Source: Carex sylvatica (lineage: Eukaryota; Streptophyta; Magnoliopsida; Poales; Cyperaceae). From it: DNA of 18,970 nt. This document shows, piece after piece, positions 1-8,930 of this stretch; the first letter of the stretch is position 1, and the number at the start of each line of letters is the position of its first letter. A program made the position numbers and the translations under genes. The DNA is taken from assembly GCA_964058845.1 (NCBI GenBank), contig CAXKVR010000584.1, forward strand, positions 1 to 18,970, written 5' to 3'. Under the pieces are notes generated by a model, which saw only the letters and a program-made list of their open reading frames with translations, was not told where the DNA came from and did no database searches.

Positions 1-233
1 AATTGAAAATAATTCATATATATATATGTATTGGAACTTCTGGACTGTTTCAGGGGAATTCTCGATAGCTTGCAGGTCACACAATTAATTAAACACCCAA
101 ACAGTCACCAACGAACTGCATGCTATGCTACCTGGACGGTGCATGGTGCGGTTCACATTAAGGAAATCTCATACGTAAATTCACAGTATCTACGCGCTCA
201 TTTAATTCGAAGTAAACTTCATCTATAAGCGAC

Positions 234-265
234 TATCTATATATATAGCTAGCCTCCTTATAAAC
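234..265 (+). promoter_or_regulatory. Putative core promoter of copy A gene
   Basis: A TATCTATATATATAG stretch at 234-248 and a CTTATAAAC motif near 257-265 lie 108-139 bases upstream of the ATG at 373. They are followed by an AC/CT-rich stretch that looks like a plant 5' leader (ACACAAGTTCATCAATAAAC). The interval 221-336 is reduced to 9 bp in copy B, so B lacks both motifs. Which motif acts as the TATA box cannot be decided from sequence alone. Confidence 0.45.
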
Positions 266-372
266 CAGCATTAATGCACAGCCAGATATTCTCTCATACT
301 TAACACAAGTTCATCAATAAACCTTAAAGATCGATCATCCTCTTACAACTCGATCAGATCTGCATTCAAACA

Positions 373-732
373 ATGGGTTCTCCGGCTACAAGAGGAACAG
401 GGACATCTAAGCGACACCCGGCATGTCCGGGAAAGAGCCGATGCCAACTTCAAGGCTGCATTCACAATTCTTTCACAATGCCCGGGAATGAAATTTCCAT
501 TGATTTATATGAATTAGTTAATGGCAGGCTTGGTGCTTATCCTTCCGCCAGGTTCGCTGCAGGTTTGTTATATCAGAGACTCGGAGCTGCTTATGAAGTT
601 AATTACGAATCCAAGGAAGCCATTGGCACGATGATGACGCATATTGCGCAAACGAAGATTAGGGTTAGGGAGGTGTCTGGCATTGTGCTAGACAGGATCA
701 GGTCTTACTTGGGTTATGAAATGTCAATGTAG
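373..732 (+). CDS. Small basic protein of unknown family, copy A (119 aa)
   Basis: I do not recognise this protein. The start at 373 has a good plant context (AAACAATGGG). The first 35 residues are basic and Cys-bearing (HPACPGKSRCQLQGCIH). A second in-frame Met at 478 begins the part MPGNEIS, which continues with GRLGAYPSARFAAGLLYQRL and a helical C-terminal region (VLDRIRSYLGYEM). No signal peptide or membrane segment is visible. Against copy B, the region after the second Met differs by indels of 3 and 6 bases only and shares the stop, which suggests a real reading frame. The one frame-breaking indel lies before this Met, so translation from 478 is a real alternative. AATAAA at 916-921 could be its poly(A) signal. 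It may be a truncated member of a larger family. Confidence 0.5.
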   Translation: MGSPATRGTGTSKRHPACPGKSRCQLQGCIHNSFTMPGNEISIDLYELVNGRLGAYPSARFAAGLLYQRLGAAYEVNYESKEAIGTMMTHIAQTKIRVREVSGIVLDRIRSYLGYEMSM

Positions 733-915
733 GTCGTAAATTTAATTAATTAACTATTCATGTGCAAATGTGTAGGATACATATTAATTATATATGTTAG
801 TTTTTTAATTGGTGTTATGGTGAATTAAATAGTCTGTAGGAAAGGAAGTAACTGTAAGCATATATATATACATTAGCTCCTGTAAAAAAATTATGTAATA
901 TTCTTTTTGTTGATC

Positions 916-921
916 AATAAA
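916..921 (+). terminator. Possible poly(A) signal, copy A
   Basis: AATAAA lies 184 bases after the stop codon, in the context GATCAATAAAAATAATT. The same motif is conserved in copy B at 3883-3888. Such motifs are frequent in AT-rich DNA, so conservation between copies is the main support. Confidence 0.35.
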
Positions 922-1325
922 AATAATTATATATGATATATATAGCAACTTGAAAATTATTATTGAATTATGAACTTATTAATATGATAGTAACTTAATC
1001 ACAAAGCATATATAGCAAAAATTTATATAATGTTTCATGTGGACCATTTGAATGCATGTAAATAATTTAAATAAAGAAATTCATAACGGAATATAATTTA
1101 AATAATATAATACGAATAGTCTAAACATAAATAATTTAGTTTCACAAGATAATCAACAATTACAGACAAAATTCATAATGACTTGATTTATATCGTTAAT
1201 AATCATGACCAAAACACACCTGTAAAATAACTCTAATTAACATTAGAAAATCTGTATCTGTTTTCGGTTATTGCAATTCTTCGGAATTAGAATTCGACCT
1301 TTGAAATTGGTACACACAGATTAAT

Positions 1326-1565
1326 GATTTTTTTAAAATAGAATCAAATTTATATATTTCAACGGAACAAGCAAGCTGGACTGAATTTTTATGAAAAATA
1401 GTTATGGATTGGTGGAGGTAGCTACTATACTTACTGTGCATGCTTATTATGCTTACTTTTTTTCCTTCTGTGGAGGTCGGTGGAGCTAAATTTTATAAAA
1501 ATAAAATTTAGTGTGCTTGTTTCATTAAAATATTTAAATTTTGATTCTATTTAAGAAAATATATA
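1326..1565. mobile_element. MITE-like element 1, about 240 bp, inserted in copy A
   Basis: The ends form an inverted repeat of about 45 bp. The left arm near 1331-1374 contains AAATAGAATCAAATTTATAT and ends in GGAACAAGCAAGC. The right arm near 1511-1556 reads the same on the other strand (AAATAGAATCAAAATTTAAA, then GAAACAAGCACAC). ATTAAT stands at 1320-1325 and 1566-1571, while copy B has a single ATTAAT at 4389-4394 with no insert, so ATTAAT is a candidate target duplication. There is no coding capacity, so it is non-autonomous. The superfamily cannot be fixed from these ends. Confidence 0.7.
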
Positions 1566-1775
1566 ATTAATTATATAGTCATACAGCAATAGTACATGTA
1601 CACCCTCCACAGCCAGAATAATTGTTTGGAATAATTTGAATTTTCTTGGAAAGTATGGTCATGTTTTCTAGTGGCATTAATTTATATTTATTATTATACA
1701 AAATAAGTATACAATTATATCTTGTTTATAAAATCCAAAATGATGTATGCCTGCGCAAATTGTTATTATAACTAA

Positions 1776-2398
1776 GGGGGAATTTCATATATACCGCTAA
1801 AAAACTTCAAAACTACATATTTTTTCCTCTAAATTTAGAAATTATGTATTTTCCCTCTAAACTTCAAAAACTCATAAATTTACCCATTTTCTTGTCTTTT
1901 ACATTAAAATTCATTCTAAATTTATAAAATACCTATTTTACCCTTAATTTAAAGCATAAAACACCCATCAACTTAAATTTTGAATCACGAAGGGCTCCTC
2001 TATCATTCAAACTGCTTTAAGATATGTGTGCGTTAGATCAGCACAAATCTTAAAGCGAACAAGCACAAATCTTGAAGCGACATGCACATATCTTAATGCA
2101 GCGCGTGCATATCTGAATTGCTTTAAGATCTGTGCACGCTAGATCACCCAATGCGCACGGATCGGACCGTAGATGAACTCTTCAGATTCAAATTTGAGTC
2201 CAATTAATGGGCATTTATACTTTTAATAAAGGGTAAAATGGATATTTTATAAATTTAGAATGAGTTTTAATATAAAAAATAATAAAATGGATAAATTTGT
2301 GAGTTTTTGAAGTTTAGAGGGAGAAATACATAATTTCAAAATTTAGAGGGGGGATAAGTAATTTTGAAGATTTTGAGGGGAAATACGTGAAATTCGTA
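1776..2398. mobile_element. Long-TIR non-autonomous element 2, about 620 bp, inserted in copy A
   Basis: The two ends are inverted repeats of about 190 bp (roughly 1781-1970 and 2205-2395). Shared blocks on opposite strands include AAATTATGTATTT, CCCTCTAAACTTCAAAAACTC and CATTCTAAATTTATAAAATA. Copy B continues directly across this point (TTGTTATTAGAATTAATTCAGCTGG, near 4619-4643), giving an empty site. The exact target duplication is unclear. The centre (2013-2146) holds a 28-bp direct repeat (TGCTTTAAGAT at 2013 and 2119) with three inverted short copies of CTTAAAGC/CTTGAAGC type between. No transposase is present. Long TIRs suggest a Mutator-type relative, but that is inference. Confidence 0.75.
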
Positions 2399-2747
2399 GT
2401 TTCAGCTGGTTTGGATGAGCAATTGCAGCAATTTGTTCTTACATTTTTATTTTTACTCATTTTCTAAAATAGTTTATTCAAATAACCATGTTTTAGAGGT
2501 TTTTTTTTAAATACCCAAAATGCAGAAAAAGTTTGCAATTTGGGTTTTTTTTTGTTATAAACTCATTTTTTTTTATAATATATGTATAATATATGTATAT
2601 GTATATAGTAGGGTTAAAATGCACCATTGATTTTGTGTTTCAATCATATCCCACGTCTCTATATCCGTTTATAAAGTTCAAACAGTCGATCCAAACTGCT
2701 CAACATGATATACATATTAAAATATGCTTAGAGACCAAGTTTTATAT

Positions 2748-2861
2748 TTTTTTGAAATTTTTTATTAATTTTTTAGATAGGTACAAAATCACTATTTTTG
2801 GATGGTCCAGATGCAATAATTTTGTACCTATCTAAAAAAATAGTAAATTTTTTTTGAATTT
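2748..2861. repeat. Strong hairpin, MITE-like
   Basis: The arms at 2769-2789 and 2819-2839 are perfectly complementary over 21 bp (core TTAGATAGGTACAAAAT against ATTTTGTACCTATCTAA), with a 29-base loop. Imperfect complementarity extends outward to about 2748 and 2861 (TTTGAAATTTTT against AAATTTTTTTTGAATTTT). This lies in the spacer between the two duplicated units. It may be a compact foldback element or the core of a larger one starting near 2610. It encodes no protein. Confidence 0.6.
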
Positions 2862-3366
2862 TGACTGCTTCTAATTAATTAATTAATATTATTCTCCGAG
2901 TAGTATATATACTTGTTCCTCGCCCTTATAATTAAGCTTTGTGTTTATGCACGGCAGTCCTTAGTCAAACCATATATTTTGGATTAAAACACATAAAATA
3001 AATAAATACAAAATAATTTATATGAATAATAAGTAATTAAATTGATTAAATAGGAACCTTCTGGACTGTTTCACTCGAATTCCCGATAGCTTGAAGATCA
3101 CACAATTAAACACCCAATTCTAGTCACCAACGGACGCTGGTTCACATTAATCAATTGCTTGACTAATTAATCAATTGCATATACTAATTAATCACATTAA
3201 TATATATATACGCATTCATTGGAAACAGTCCAATTATTTTCCTTGTTAATTTTATGGAATCTCATACGTAAAATCACACTATATACGCGCTCATTAATTA
3301 ATTTAATTCTAAGTAAACTTCCCAGATCATATCCTCTTACAACTCGATCAGATCTGCATTCAAACA

Positions 3367-3706
3367 ATGAGCTCTCCGGACACAAGAGGAACGAAGACAC
3401 CTAAGCGGCACCCGGCATGCCCCGGAAAGAGCCGATGCCAACTTCAAGGCTGCATTCACAATGCCCGGGAATGAAATTTTCATTCATTTATTTGAAGTTA
3501 ATGGCAGACTTGGTGCTTATCCTTCCGCCAGGTTCGCTGGAGGTTTGTTATATCAGCGACTCGGGGTTGCTTATGAAGTTAATAATGAACCCAAGAAAGC
3601 CATTGGCACGATGATGACGCATATTGCGCAAACGAAGATTAGGGAGGTGTCCGACGTTGTACTAGATAGGATCAGGTCTTGCATGAGTTATGAAATGCTG
3701 ATGTAG
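3367..3706 (+). pseudogene. Copy B of the small unknown gene, frameshifted and promoter-deleted
   Basis: The start at 3367 corresponds to 373 in copy A, and the first 32 codons match closely (KRHPACPGKSRCQLQGCIHN). An 11-bp deletion follows: copy A has TTCACAAT twice, 11 bp apart, while B has it once. Reading from 3367 therefore stops in about three codons. An internal ATG at 3461 keeps the remaining 81 codons open (MPGNEIFIHLFEV to the stop at 3706), matching copy A with one 3-base and one 6-base in-frame gap. Upstream, about 107 bp with the TATA-like motifs of copy A are missing. Loss of function is likely, although a shorter protein from 3461 remains possible. Confidence 0.6.
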
Positions 3707-3882
3707 GTTGTAAATTAAACTTAATTAATTATTAATTCATGTGCAAATGTGTAGGATATATATTAATTATATATGTTAGTTTTTTGGTGTTAAGGTGAAT
3801 TACATAGTGTAGGAAAGGAAGTAACTGTAACCATGTCTACATTAGCTCTTGTAAAAATTATGTAGTATTCTTTTTGTTGATC

Positions 3883-3888
3883 AATAAA
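3883..3888 (+). terminator. Possible poly(A) signal, copy B
   Basis: AATAAA in the context GATCAATAAAAATAATT matches the position found in copy A at 916-921. Confidence 0.3.
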
Positions 3889-4651
3889 AATAATTATATA
3901 TGATAGTAACTTGAAAATTATTATTGAAATATGAACTTATTAATATGATAGTAAGTTGAAAATTTAATCACAAAGCATATATAGCAAAAATATATATAAT
4001 GTTTCGTGTGGATCATTTGAATGCATGCACATAATTTAAATTAAAAATTAATTACGGAATATAATATAAATAATATAATATGAAGCTCTAAAAAAAAATT
4101 AAACAATATTCTGATCAATTAGTCTGAACATAAATAATTTAGTTTCACAACTTAGATAATCAACAAAAATTACATGCAAAATTCAGAATGACTTGATTAA
4201 TTATATCGTTAATAATCATGACCAAAACTCATCCGTAAAATAACTCTAACAAGTTTGACTAGAATTTAAGGACTTTCATATGTATTATAAAATAAAATAA
4301 AAATCTGGATCTAATTAACATTAGAAAATTTGTAAGTTATTATAATTCTTCGGAATTAGAATTGAACCTTTAAAATTGGTATACACAGATTAATTACATA
4401 GTACATGTACACCTCCACAGTCAGAATAATTGTTTGGAATAATTTGAACTTTCTTTGAAAGTGTGGTTATGTTTTCTAGGGACATTAATTTATATTTATT
4501 ATTATACAAAATAAGTATACAATTATATCTTGTTTTATAAATTTCTTACCCACCATATTTATTTTCTGGCACCACCTATATATGTATGAAATCCAAAATG
4601 ATGTATGCCTGTGCAAATTGTTATTAGAATTAATTCAGCTGGTTTGGATGA

Positions 4652-4987
4652 TATTTGACAACAGAGCTGAGCTGCCTGACCATCATAACTTGATTTAGTC
4701 TAACATCCTCAATTGCTACCAATTTGTTTGGGCCAGGAAAGCCCTAACTAAATAATAATCAAGGCTTTTAGCCAACCTTAAAAAAAAAAAAATCAAGGCC
4801 CAAACTAGTTTCTTGCGTGGACTCAGTTTACCACAATTCGTGCTATAGAGCACCGCAGAAGTACCAACGTATGGGTCCTCCATTCAGGTTAATTTGTAGG
4901 TTCATTTCAATGGAACTCGTCTATGTAAGAACCAACCTCCGTACGCGCATATCACGTTCCGGAACTCGGAAAACACAATTGCAAATT
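4652..4987. other. Spacer before U6, no gene
   Basis: I see no gene here. At 4757-4799 the 9-mer AATCAAGGC flanks a 25-base insert ending in a run of A, which looks like a tiny A-tailed insertion with a target duplication. The open frame crossing 4817-5233 runs through the U6 gene and is not a protein gene. Confidence 0.6.
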
Positions 4988-4998
4988 AGTCCCACAAT
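4988..4998 (+). promoter_or_regulatory. Upstream sequence element (USE) of U6
   Basis: AGTCCCACAAT matches the plant snRNA USE consensus RTCCCACATCG at its first eight positions after the leading base is aligned, and diverges at its 3' end. It lies 27 bases before the TATA box. That shorter spacing is typical of plant snRNA genes read by RNA polymerase III, while Pol II snRNA genes have about ten bases more. Confidence 0.85.
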
Positions 4999-5025
4999 AA
5001 GACATCAAAATATAAAGAACGCAGA

Positions 5026-5031
5026 TATATA
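5026..5031 (+). promoter_or_regulatory. TATA box of U6
   Basis: TATATA starts 28 bases before the first base of the U6 RNA, as expected for plant snRNA genes. Together with the USE it makes a complete Pol III type 3 promoter. Confidence 0.85.
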
Positions 5032-5053
5032 CGACACTCTACGGTGTGTTATT

Positions 5054-5073
5054 GTCTCTTCGGAGACATCCGA

Positions 5074-5105
<32 letters not shown>

Positions 5106-5155
5106 GGCCCCTGCGCAAGGATGACACGCACAAATCGAGAAATGGTCCAAATTTT
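5054..5155 (+). ncRNA. U6: U6 spliceosomal snRNA
   Basis: The sequence is near-identical to plant U6: a 5' stem-loop GTCTCTTCGGAGAC, then CATCCGATAAAATTGGAACG, the ACAGAGA box at 5089-5095 that pairs with the 5' splice site, the AGC triad at 5101-5103, the internal stem-loop region (GCCCCTGCGCAAGGATGACA), and the 3' end AAATCGAGAAATGGTCCAAA. U6 forms the catalytic centre of the spliceosome with U2. Compared with the common plant form (GTCCC/GGGAC), the 5' stem has C4 to T and G11 to A, so a C-G pair has become U-A and the stem is kept. USE, TATA and terminator are all in place, so this is probably a working copy. U6 also exists in many pseudogene copies, but those usually lack the promoter. 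Confidence 0.95.
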
Positions 5156-5160
5156 TTTTT
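5152..5160 (+). terminator. Pol III oligo-T terminator of U6
   Basis: A run of nine T directly follows GGTCCAAA at the end of the U6 RNA. This is the standard RNA polymerase III stop, and part of it becomes the U tail of the transcript. Confidence 0.9.
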
Positions 5161-6580
5161 CTCATTTCTTGCTTTGCTTGTCCACCTACTGCTTCCCTTT
5201 TTGCATATCTTTTCATACTTGTTTAGCTCGTAGTTAGTTTCTGGCTATTCAATTTGAATTTGTTGGTCGATTTGTTCGTCTCTTCTTCCTTGTTGATATC
5301 TTTTCGAACTGCACAGTTTGATCCCTCGTCTTTTCTTTAGATTTTGTTTTTCAGATTTGTCATCTTTTGGCTTGCCTGACGTTCGATTAGACAGATTTTC
5401 TGATTGTACTGAATTGCTTTTTTTTTTTCTCTCTCTCTTTTTAAATTTTCCTTCATTTTTAATTCCATTTTGTTCTTTATGTTTTGTGCGTGTCATCAAT
5501 TCTCCAACAGTTTCATTTACGCAAGCACTGACTCCTCAATTGCGGTATGTGTCATTAGTTCTCCGTTCTTTCTTAACAATTTATGAAATTATGGTGTAGC
5601 AATTTGGTGCTATACCTGTTGCTGTTGGCTCCTTTTGCATAGTGATTGTTCCAAATCATCACCTTGCATTTTTGCTAATTCATTGAAATGTGGTACTACA
5701 TACTGAAAATGTGCAAATCAGTCTCTCCCATTTATTTTGTTCAATTTGATCAAAGATGTGATGGAATTACAAAATGACCACTAAATCAGTCTCTCCCATT
5801 GGCTTGGTAATGCTTGTTAATATAAATTAGTTTCTACTGTTGCTCTTCGATGCGATTATTGGTTTATTATTTTTCTTTCTGATTTGATTTTTCAGGCTAA
5901 CTGTTGTAGGAAATTTATTATAACCTGTCTCAATGCAGTAATCAGCCTGTATGGGTCGGTATAATTTTATTATTTCTTTTGTACATGTTGATCTGGTCTG
6001 AACTGCATAAGTTAAATATGTTAATTTGTATAAATATTTGTAATCTTTAATTTATCAAGATGGAGCAGCTGAGTTGGTCAACTCAGTACAAGAATTAAGA
6101 TATAGGGTTGGAAGCACCAAATTCCACGTCAAGGTAAACATATAAGTTCATTTTCTTTTGATCAAATATGTTGAAATACTATCTTGTGCAAATATGTTGA
6201 AATCAGACCTATTTTCTACAAAAATACTAGATTGAGCATATAAGACTTCATGAAGCTTTAAAGAGGATGGGCTGTTTCCATCTGTATTTTTGTTTTTTTT
6301 TTTTTGGGAAAAAAGTGTTGCAACAGATTCTAACCCTTTAGTACTGAGGGCTCTTCGATCAACTACACTGTCACTATCTCAATTCATAACAACATCACAA
6401 AATTGAAGGTAATTAGACTGTACTACAATTCAGTTGCATTATATAATGCATGGTAGCACGGAATGAATCTGTAACCTTTATTTGATTTAGGAATACATGT
6501 TTTTTCTTCATTATCGAATGCTTACCCATATTTATATATTATATTGTCCATCTCATTAAACTCTCCTTTGGTTGTGGCAG
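5161..6580. other. Gene-free region between U6 and CWC22 fragment
   Basis: I see no coding gene. The stretch is T-rich and intron-like. It contains an 18-bp direct repeat, AAATCAGTCTCTCCCATT, at 5715-5732 and 5783-5800. Its end, TTTGGTTGTGGCAG at 6567-6580, looks like a 3' splice site just before the CWC22 homology, so at least the last part may be intron sequence carried along with that fragment. Confidence 0.5.
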
Positions 6581-7190
6581 GGACTCTGACAGAAACAAAT
6601 GAGAAGAAAGAGAACAACAAGCTGAAGAAAACCTGCCACCCCCTCCCGCCGATTCCCAAGGCAATACCGGCTGCTCTCACTGGCAGGACTGGTGGCATCT
6701 ACATCCCAGGTTCCCACCCCACTGCATGGCACAAATGATGCTTGATGTCGATGACAAGTCGAGTGAGCCCTACCAGCGGCTCAGCTGGGATGCTCTGAGA
6801 AAGAGCATCAACGGTCTAGTCAAAAAGGTCATGCCCCCAAGGGTAATCTTGGAATAATCATGTATTGTTTTATTTCTTAGAGGAGTTATCAGAGCATTTG
6901 GGCATATGGATTCTGAATGACCCTGCAATGCAGGATTCATTGGAGTCGATCTTCCCAAAAGATGGTTTCAAGAATACACGGTTCGCTATCAATTTCTTCA
7001 CATCCATTGGTTTTGGAGGCATCACCGAGAGTCTGAGAGAGTTTCTCAGCAACATGCCCCGTCTCAATGTAGCAGAAGCCTGCATCTGAGTCGGAGGATG
7101 AATCCGGGTCAAGTTCAGATGACACCAGTGGGTCTAACGTTCTGGGTCAGAGTCAGAGTCAGAGAATGAGAGCAAGAACACCTCCGATCA
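6581..7190 (+). pseudogene. CWC22: Fragment of pre-mRNA-splicing factor CWC22, with internal deletion
   Basis: Two blocks resemble CWC22, the spliceosome protein that helps load exon junction complexes. Block one (6581 to about 6840) has a proline-rich part, then GRTGGIYIP and, after a frameshift near 6705-6730, QMMLDVDDKSSEPYQRLSW and DALRKSINGLVKKV, the segment just before the MIF4G domain. Block two (about 6883-7190) has ELSEHLGIWILNDPAMQDS, LESIFPKDGFKNTRFAINFF and TSIGFGGITESLREFLSNMP, the end of the MA3 region, and then a frame change into a Ser/Glu-rich tail (KPASESEDESGSSSD). The large central part (MIF4G and most of MA3) is missing. A pyrimidine-rich intron end (TTTTATTTCTTAG, 6868-6880) precedes block two, so the copy came from genomic DNA. 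Frameshifts and stops make it non-coding. Confidence 0.85.
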
Positions 7191-8280
7191 AACCTTGTAT
7201 TATTGTAGCCATTTAAGCCACAGAACTCCTCCGATCAAACAAAAAGGACAAAAATTTGGCAGTTCATTATTGACTGGACTGAAACTGCCCTTGGTTGTAT
7301 ATGCATATATTATGTATACCTGTATCTAAACCCAGAGCTGCAATGCATGGTGTGGTGGATTAGTCCCTTTTTTATTGGTTTACTTTCTGGTGTGCAGCTT
7401 GTTGAAGATCATGGTGAAAAGGTGGACGTTCTCTGATGTAGTGTTGTATGACAACCTCTACTGCTTAGGATGTATTATCTCAGCATCACTTCTCTTCTGT
7501 TACTTTTTTTTTCTGGATGAGTCAGAGACGAAAAGTTAAATTAGTTTGTTATTTTAAGTTCCACAGTTGATCTTGTGGGGATTGCAAATAGTATTTGAAT
7601 AATAGACTAAAGTTGACTTTTTCTTTTCCCATTTCCAGTTGGTTGTTGCTTGGGTTGTGGAAAAAGATGCATCACTGTTTGCTTCCCAGGAAAGTTAAAT
7701 CAACCTGTACTGGTTTTGATTTTTTTATATTTTGATAACCAAATATGTTAGAATTGGTGCTTGCTGCAAGATGTATGGAACATTTATTAACATTGTAGTA
7801 TTATATGATTTGATGACCTCTTTAAAGTTCTATTTATGAATTCCTGAATTGAATTGGTAAACTTCGAGTAAAAAATGGAACATGTGTTCATTAAATGATG
7901 TCCGTCCTAGATAACATCGTTGCATAATTTCAGTGTTGTTTAATATTGGATGCTTTCTGTTAGGCAACTAAGATTGTTTACAAAGAATTCTCGTATGAAA
8001 AATAAATCAATCCTAATTTGGTGCTCTTGTTTTATTTAATTTTAGTCCAACTATCAGAGAAGTTCCTAAATATAAAATAGTACCAATTACTAGCATTCTC
8101 ACTGTAAAAAGCTTCCAACTTGTATGTTTTTCCGTCACTTGCCAAATGACTTCCAAGATGGAGAATTGCAGAACAGCCCCTGCTTAAGCGCAGAAGAAGC
8201 TACACCACATGAGTTAGGAGCACCTTAATTGGAAAACCACACATAAATTGCTCAAAAAAGCGTTGCATCGGATCTTCTGA
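7191..8280. other. Gene-free region after the CWC22 fragment
   Basis: No coding region, RNA gene or clear repeat is visible. The first few hundred bases resemble a 3' untranslated and downstream region, possibly carried with the CWC22 fragment. Confidence 0.5.
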
Positions 8281-8930
8281 TCCTTACCTGCTTGACCCGG
8301 TTCCTCTGGAGTCGATTGGGTTATGATTGGGTCTGGTTTGAGTCTGGGTCATATAATCAGACTTGGGTTCAGTCTGGATCATAAACCATAATCCCCTTCT
8401 TCTCTCTTTCTTTTTCGCTCTTGTTCCCGTTGCCTCCTCAGTCCTCTCCCTCCCTCTTGTGTCTTCCATTTCTGGGGCTTGAAGGAACCAACACCTCTCA
8501 TGGGTGTGTCCGTCTTTCTTTCAGTGAGTACACACACCTCCTTTCTTGGGAATTTGGCGATTTTGAGGACTAGGGTTTTGAAAAATTTGAATCATTGCTA
8601 CTATGGCGGAGAGAGAGGGAAGCTCGGGTTAGTCAGATGAATTTTTTGTTATGGGTTAGTCAGAGAGGAATTAGTGCCCTTCTTGAGTCATGTTTCAGTG
8701 AGTACACCCATATCAAATCATTGCTACTATGGGTTAGTCAGAGAGGAATTAGTAGCATCAAACAATTGGTGCCCTTCTTGAGTCATGTTTGCTTTTTTTT
8801 GCTGATTTTTTGTTATGGGTTTTGTCTTTGGTTATGTATCAGTTTTACTGGTAAGAGGTGTTGTTATGGGTGGTGTTGTGATTTTGGATTTTATGCGGTT
8901 ATCACACCATGTTCTGATTTGAAATTATGA
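8281..8930 (+). other. Leader-like region with local duplications, no firm gene
   Basis: 8390-8470 is pyrimidine-rich (CTTCTTCTCTCTTTC), as in many plant 5' leaders. ATG at 8603 has a good context (ACTATGGCGGAG) and opens MAEREGSS, then meets TAG in GGTTAGTC, which could also be a GT splice donor. Three short segments occur twice: TTTCAGTGAGTACAC (8519, 8693), ATGGGTTAGTCAGAGAGGAA (8651, 8729) and TGCCCTTCTTGAGTCATGTTT-like 21-mers (8675, 8770). This may be the first exon of a gene now disrupted. Coding function is not shown. Confidence 0.3.

Larger units (their letters stand above)
33..2418. repeat. Tandem duplication, copy A
   Basis: This block and 3053-4651 align along most of their length: the upstream region (GGAACTTCTGGACTGTTTCA against GGAACCTTCTGGACTGTTTC), the small gene, its 3' region with a shared AATAAA, and the downstream spacer ending in TTCAGCTGGTTTGGATGA. 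Copy A is longer because it holds two inverted-repeat elements that copy B lacks and keeps about 107 bp of promoter that B has lost. The left limit may lie just before the window. Both copies have the same orientation, about 3 kb apart. Confidence 0.85.
3053..4651. repeat. Tandem duplication, copy B
   Basis: This is the second copy of the block at 33-2418. It lacks both inserted elements of copy A and lacks the promoter interval present there. It has one stretch absent from A (about 4543-4590, TTCTTACCCACCATATTT and following), so the copies have each gained or lost sequence. Confidence 0.85.

Noticed and set aside
659..670. TTAGGGTTAGGG telomere-like repeat
   Set aside because: Only two units, inside the small gene; copy B has one unit. 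It is better explained as a 6-base in-frame slippage.
4817..5233. 138-codon open frame on the plus strand
   Set aside because: It runs straight through the U6 promoter, the U6 RNA and its oligo-T terminator, so the frame is accidental.
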